A stretch of DNA of 64,000 nt, from NCBI RefSeq assembly GCF_029360705.1, contig NZ_JARKMX010000001.1, positions 744,001-808,000 of the forward strand, written 5' to 3'. Each line of letters opens with the position of its first letter. Positions within the stretch are counted from its first letter, which is position 1. The notes beneath the pieces were generated by a model. It was not told the origin of the DNA. It saw nothing but the letters and a program-made list of their open reading frames with translations, and made no database searches. Both the position numbers and the translations under genes were made by a program. This DNA comes from Paraflavitalea pollutisoli. Its GTDB lineage: Bacteria > Bacteroidota > Bacteroidia > Chitinophagales > Chitinophagaceae. This document shows positions 59,975-64,000 of this stretch, piece after piece.

Positions 59975-61642
59975 TTAAGGCATCCAGAACACTTTGAATG
60001 ATTCAGGTACTTTTTGTGGTGGTGCATTTTTGTTCAAGCCAATCTCTCCGGTGCTGAAAGGCAGGGACAAGGGGTATTTGCGATCGTTGCTGACAGGCGT
60101 CTGCTTGCCATCGGGGCCAGTTACAATGCTTACATTGCCTTGTGGTGCAGGAGCAAACAGCACGGGATAGCCGGTTCTTCTGTAATCGGTATAATTGTCA
60201 ACAGGATTCTCGATGCGGTTGATCCATTTTTCCGTCATCACCAATTCCATCTTCTTCGCATCACTCGCTGCATCATATTCCGCCAATACACCATTTTTAT
60301 AGGTAGTCGTGGCTGGCAGCGTGGCGATCAAAGGAACCACCTGAGCCGCACCAGCGGTGCCTGGTTTTACAAAATTCGCTACTACATTGTCTACGTGGCC
60401 AAAAGAGGCATCTAATGCTTTGCTGAGCGTCGCTTTGGCATCACCGGTAACTGTTCCGGCCAGGATAAGTTCTGCTTCCAGGTAAAGGCGATCCGCGTAC
60501 GTAATTAACTCATGCGGACGTGCACCGGTAGCGGCAGCGGTAGTGCCCAGTGCAGTGATGGTTCTTGCTCCACCATCTTCATAGCGGCCACCTGCAGGGA
60601 ACACGCCAAATAAAGAATAGCTTGAGCTGTTGGAGCCATCGCGGCAGGAGCCGGATGATCCGAAGAGGATGCTAATAAACCCACCGTCACGGTATTCGGT
60701 ACAGGATTCTGTAGTACCGGTAGCTGAACGTTGGTTGTAGACGTAGTAGGGCACCCGGGGATCTGCAAGACCATTCAGAATGTTAGGATTACGTCCTTTC
60801 ATGATCTCATACAACCAGGGGCTGAACAGTTGACCACCACGCTGGGTAGCTGTATAGTCACCATAGGCAGGGTGTCTGTCATCTGTAACCCCGAGCGGAC
60901 CATAAGGCATCATGAGGCTTTCGCTTTGTGAATTGATCAGCGAAGCAGGATTTGCGAGTAAAGCTGCCACCTGAGCTTTTACATCCTGTACCAATCTTAC
61001 CTGCGTATACATTTTCAGTTTCAGGGTGTTGGCCGCTTTGATCCAGTTGGTGGTTGATCCTTTATAGATATAGTCGTCGGCTCCAGGTTTCGTCAGGTTA
61101 CCGGCTGTGTTGTTGAGATCGACAATAGCCTCATCGAGCAACTTGAAAAGCTGCGGATAGATTTCGGCACCTTTATCGAATTTTGGCTGGCTGATACCTT
61201 CATCAAACCGGTCATATTCAGAATAAGGTACGTCGCCATAAACGTCTACCAGCATACTAACTGTATAAGCCTTGAGTACCTTGGCTATACCTGCGTAAAT
61301 GGTATTCTGTTCTGTCATACCTCTTTTAATGATCACATTGAGGTTGGAGAGGGCGGCATATAGACCATCCCATCCTGCAGAGCCGGCTCCATATCTGTCA
61401 GCACCAACACGACCCGTTTGCTGGTGTGTGTAAACCGACATAACGTTGCCGAGGCCGCTGCCCAGCGCCAGGTTTTGTGAAATGTTGCGTTCAGCTGCAC
61501 TCAATACAAAAGCCAGGTTTACCGAAGCAGGTGATGGGTCGTTGACGTTTTTGTTAACATCCAGAAATTTCTTACAGCCAGATCCTGCTGTCGCGAGGGC
61601 TACAGAAGCCGCAAATGCGTATATAAATGATTTTCTTCTCAT
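59975..61642 (-). CDS. SusD-like outer-membrane lipoprotein
   Basis: A 555-aa lipoprotein (lipobox ATAGSGCKKFLDVN, Cys~23) of the SusD/RagB superfamily, SusD-like_2 branch. It has the helical TPR-like scaffold (NVIIKRGMTEQNTIYAGIAKVLKAYTVSMLVDVYGDVPYSEYDRF) and the C-terminal MELVMTEKWINRIENPVDNYTDYRRTGYPVLF typical of the family. It forms the lid of the SusC transporter and captures the substrate. It lies 21 bases after the SusC-like gene. Confidence 0.92.
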   Translation of the reverse strand: MRRKSFIYAFAASVALATAGSGCKKFLDVNKNVNDPSPASVNLAFVLSAAERNISQNLALGSGLGNVMSVYTHQQTGRVGADRYGAGSAGWDGLYAALSNLNVIIKRGMTEQNTIYAGIAKVLKAYTVSMLVDVYGDVPYSEYDRFDEGISQPKFDKGAEIYPQLFKLLDEAIVDLNNTAGNLTKPGADDYIYKGSTTNWIKAANTLKLKMYTQVRLVQDVKAQVAALLANPASLINSQSESLMMPYGPLGVTDDRHPAYGDYTATQRGGQLFSPWLYEIMKGRNPNILNGLADPRVPYYVYNQRSATGTTESCTEYRDGGFISILFGSSGSCRDGSNSSSYSLFGVFPAGGRYEDGGARTITALGTTAAATGARPHELITYADRLYLEAELILAGTVTGDAKATLSKALDASFGHVDNVVANFVKPGTAGAAQVVPLIATLPATTTYKNGVLAEYDAASDAKKMELVMTEKWINRIENPVDNYTDYRRTGYPVLFAPAPQGNVSIVTGPDGKQTPVSNDRKYPLSLPFSTGEIGLNKNAPPQKVPESFKVFWMP

Positions 61643-61663
61643 GATAAACGTGTTGCTTTGAAA

Positions 61664-64000
61664 TTAGAAGGTTACGTTTAAGTTCACACCATATCTTTTG
61701 GAGCTGGGTGCACCACCGGTTTCAACACCTTGCGTAGCGCTGCCCACCACTGAGTTCATATCCGGGTCGAACCTTGTGTACTTAGGCACATTGGGGGCCA
61801 GGTACCACAGGTTGCGGCCACTGAGGGAGATGTTGATATTGGACAGCTTCAGCTTGGATGACCAGGTTTTGGGAAGGTTGTAAGCCAGGCTGACTTCGCG
61901 CAAACGATAAACAGTACCATCAAATACAGAGTATTCAAAGGCACCATTGGTAGCGAAGCTCGCACCCGTACCACTGGTGAAGAACAAGTCATTGTAAGTA
62001 ACCCTTGTTTGGTTAGGAACGGTTTTACCACCTACCAGTAAAGGAGTAAAGTGGGAAAGACCATCTGCGCCTACAACGGCTGATGAGTTACCGTAGATAC
62101 CGTCGATCACTGCATTTCTCTCGCGGTTTTCAGTATCCCTGGTTACACCACGCCCCAGCATACCGTTGATGGTTTCGGAGTAGAAATCACCACCCTGTGT
62201 CCAGTCTACGAGTACATTCAGCGTAAACCCTTTGTAAGACACAGTATTGGTAAGACCCAATTTGAAATCGGCATTGGGATTACCCACCATACCGTCGTTT
62301 GGATCAACCAATGGCATACCAGAAACTGGGCTGATCAGCAGTTGGCCGTCTTCGGAACGGGCGGAATAGCTACCGCGCAGGTAACCATAAGGTTTACCGG
62401 CTTCGATCCAGTTATAACCACCCAATTGGCTGCGGGTAAGACCTTCCACCAGTTCCTCGACCGTGTTGTCGTTCTTGGTAAATGCACCACGGATATTCCA
62501 CTCCACATTTTTTGTTCTTACAGGAGTTACGTCCAGGGCAATTTCCCATCCGGTATTCCGGATCTCGCCGATATTAGTAAGATAACTGCTATAACCTGTT
62601 GTTTGGGGGAAGGCGATCCCGTAGATAAGATCGGTAGATTTCTTGTCGTACCAGGTTGCTTCGATGCCTACACGGCTGTGGAAGAAACGGACATCTGTAC
62701 CCAACTCCAGTTCTGTGGTGAATTCAGGCGTAAGGCCTGGGTCAATCGCCGTACCACCTCTTGTGGAAGTTGGTTGTCCCAGGAAGCCGGTCGCATTGAG
62801 GTTGAAAATGGGATCAATACTGTGAGCAGGGGCGTCATTACCTACACGGGCATAGCCTACACGTATTTTCCCGTAATCGAACCAGTTGGATTTAAGGTTA
62901 AACGCCTCAGACCAAACCAACGAACCGGAAACACCAGGGTAAAAATACTGGGCATTTGCATAGGGAAGCGTTGAAGTAAGGTCAGTTCTGCCCAGCAAGT
63001 TGATAAAGGCAAAATTCTTGTATCCGAGCGATGCATCAGCGAAAATACCTACCAGTCTTCTCTTGGTCCTGCGGTCGCTGTCAATCCTTTGGCGACGGGT
63101 ATTGGAAACGGCAAATAGATTGGGGATTACAAAATCCGCTCCATACATCTGTTGGTTGCGGCTATTGCGTTCGTTGATATCTATACCTACGTTGATGTCG
63201 AGGGTAAAATCTTTAGCGACTTTTGGGTTCAGTGCAACGAGGAACTTTCCGTTGATCTCCTGCTGCCTGTTTACCACTTCTGTCATGTTACCGCCGGGGT
63301 TATCAGCGCCACCGTAAGATGATTTGTCGATGATCTGGTCACGGTAAAGGGCATAATTATTGACACCCGCAGTCATGTCGGCTCTGATCCAGTTATTGAA
63401 TTTATAAGAAGCGCGGAGATTGGCCACGATGCGATCATCAAAGGAGGTGATCACGTTGTGATACGCTCCCCATACCGGGTTGGTGTACTGGCCATCGTTG
63501 AAACCAATTTGCGCACCTGCTTTGTTGACGGAGGGGTAGCCTACAATATCCCAGTTACGGGCCATGGTGTAGGTACGGCCCCACTGCGATACGAAATTTT
63601 GTGCCGCACCAATAAAGCCACCCACCTGTTTAGACCGGGTGTAAGTGGCGTTGGCGCCGATAGTCAGGTTACCGATGGCAGTTTGTCCGCCTACGCTGAT
63701 ATTGCTTTTACGGTAGCTGGAATTAACAATGTATCCATTCTGGTCAAGATGTGACATCGTCACATTGAACAGTGATTTGCCTTCTCCACCGTTAATGCCT
63801 ACTGAATGCTCCATCATGTTGCCAGTGGTGAACAGGTCCTTCACGTTGTTGGGATAAGCTTTGTAAGGAGCTCTTCCGTTCGGGAACAATTCGGGGTAGG
63901 CAGTACTCATGGTTAACCAGGTAGCAGCGGGAATAGAGTCAACGCCAGAGGCTGACTGACCGATCACCTGACCGTTTGCATCATAAATAACGCCTTTACC
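61664..64000 (-). CDS. SusC/RagA-type TonB-linked receptor, C-terminal part (start outside window)
   Basis: The frame is open to the right edge, so this is the C-terminal ~778 residues of a SusC-type receptor; the signal, regulatory domain and most of the plug are missing. The barrel region is clear (AIGNLTIGANATYTRSKQVGGF, NLRASYKFNNWIRADMTAGV, DYGKIRVGYARVGNDAPAHS, TGWEIALDVTPVRTKNVEWNIRGAF, RLREVSLAYNLPKTWSSKLKLSNINISLSGRNLW) and the last strand is SKRYGVNLNVTF. It pairs with the SusD-like protein downstream. The substrate is not predictable here. Confidence 0.93.
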   Translation of the reverse strand, partial: GKGVIYDANGQVIGQSASGVDSIPAATWLTMSTAYPELFPNGRAPYKAYPNNVKDLFTTGNMMEHSVGINGGEGKSLFNVTMSHLDQNGYIVNSSYRKSNISVGGQTAIGNLTIGANATYTRSKQVGGFIGAAQNFVSQWGRTYTMARNWDIVGYPSVNKAGAQIGFNDGQYTNPVWGAYHNVITSFDDRIVANLRASYKFNNWIRADMTAGVNNYALYRDQIIDKSSYGGADNPGGNMTEVVNRQQEINGKFLVALNPKVAKDFTLDINVGIDINERNSRNQQMYGADFVIPNLFAVSNTRRQRIDSDRRTKRRLVGIFADASLGYKNFAFINLLGRTDLTSTLPYANAQYFYPGVSGSLVWSEAFNLKSNWFDYGKIRVGYARVGNDAPAHSIDPIFNLNATGFLGQPTSTRGGTAIDPGLTPEFTTELELGTDVRFFHSRVGIEATWYDKKSTDLIYGIAFPQTTGYSSYLTNIGEIRNTGWEIALDVTPVRTKNVEWNIRGAFTKNDNTVEELVEGLTRSQLGGYNWIEAGKPYGYLRGSYSARSEDGQLLISPVSGMPLVDPNDGMVGNPNADFKLGLTNTVSYKGFTLNVLVDWTQGGDFYSETINGMLGRGVTRDTENRERNAVIDGIYGNSSAVVGADGLSHFTPLLVGGKTVPNQTRVTYNDLFFTSGTGASFATNGAFEYSVFDGTVYRLREVSLAYNLPKTWSSKLKLSNINISLSGRNLWYLAPNVPKYTRFDPDMNSVVGSATQGVETGGAPSSKRYGVNLNVTF

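Overview
The window is a stretch of a Bacteroidota chromosome, most likely family Chitinophagaceae (about 50% G+C). The support is: five secreted proteins with type IX secretion (T9SS) C-terminal sorting domains, a SusC/SusD pair, an exosortase N (XrtN) locus, promoter-like sites with a TAnnTTTG -7 box and a TTG about 18-21 bases upstream, and almost no Shine-Dalgarno sequences. The genus cannot be fixed from what is visible. I see no rRNA, tRNA, CRISPR array, insertion sequence or clearly broken gene. Both edge genes are cut by the window: the VIT-domain protein on the left and the SusC-like receptor on the right.

Layout. 1-5.9 kb: XrtN locus on + (VIT-domain sorting substrate, exosortase N, polytopic membrane proteins, diacylglycerol kinase, DUF1361). 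6.0-10.3 kb: large outer-membrane propeller/barrel protein (-) and an MBL-fold hydrolase (+). 10.3-11.0 kb: gene-free region with a candidate structured RNA and mixed-orientation short repeats. 11.0-16.3 kb: flippase, coiled-coil secreted protein, Cys-rich MarR regulator with protoglobin, sugar-dehydrogenase lipoprotein. 16.4-21.6 kb: housekeeping (acpP-fabF-rnc, a GNAT enzyme, rsmA, pdxA). 21.7-26.0 kb: LolA-like protein and a Tat-exported sugar-metabolism cluster around a LacI-like operator. 26.2-30.0 kb: lipid acyltransferase plus desaturase, and an ABC exporter. 30.4-42.6 kb: secreted T9SS proteins flanking a minus-strand TonB-receptor/membrane-protein/winged-helix operon. 42.7-48.8 kb: mdh, a thioredoxin-like protein, and a BlaI-M56-M56 sensor operon with two operator palindromes over its promoter. 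49.2-51.9 kb: efp-accB-accC. 52-56.3 kb: two paralogous T9SS proteins. 56.5-59.2 kb: small lipoprotein, der, era. 59.4-64 kb: SusC/SusD/lipoprotein uptake operon.

Themes. Envelope biology dominates: two protein-sorting routes (XrtN/PEP-CTERM-like and T9SS), lipid and surface-polysaccharide enzymes, TonB-linked receptors, and a BlaR1-like sensor pair in which one protein has a long proline-rich tail and the other has two TonB-receptor-plug-like segments. The most interesting leads are the self-contained BlaI/M56/M56 circuit, an EF-P with arginine at the tip of its modification loop (the EarP-rhamnosylation type), the XrtN locus, a candidate ncRNA at about 10.3-10.5 kb, and the MarR/protoglobin pair.
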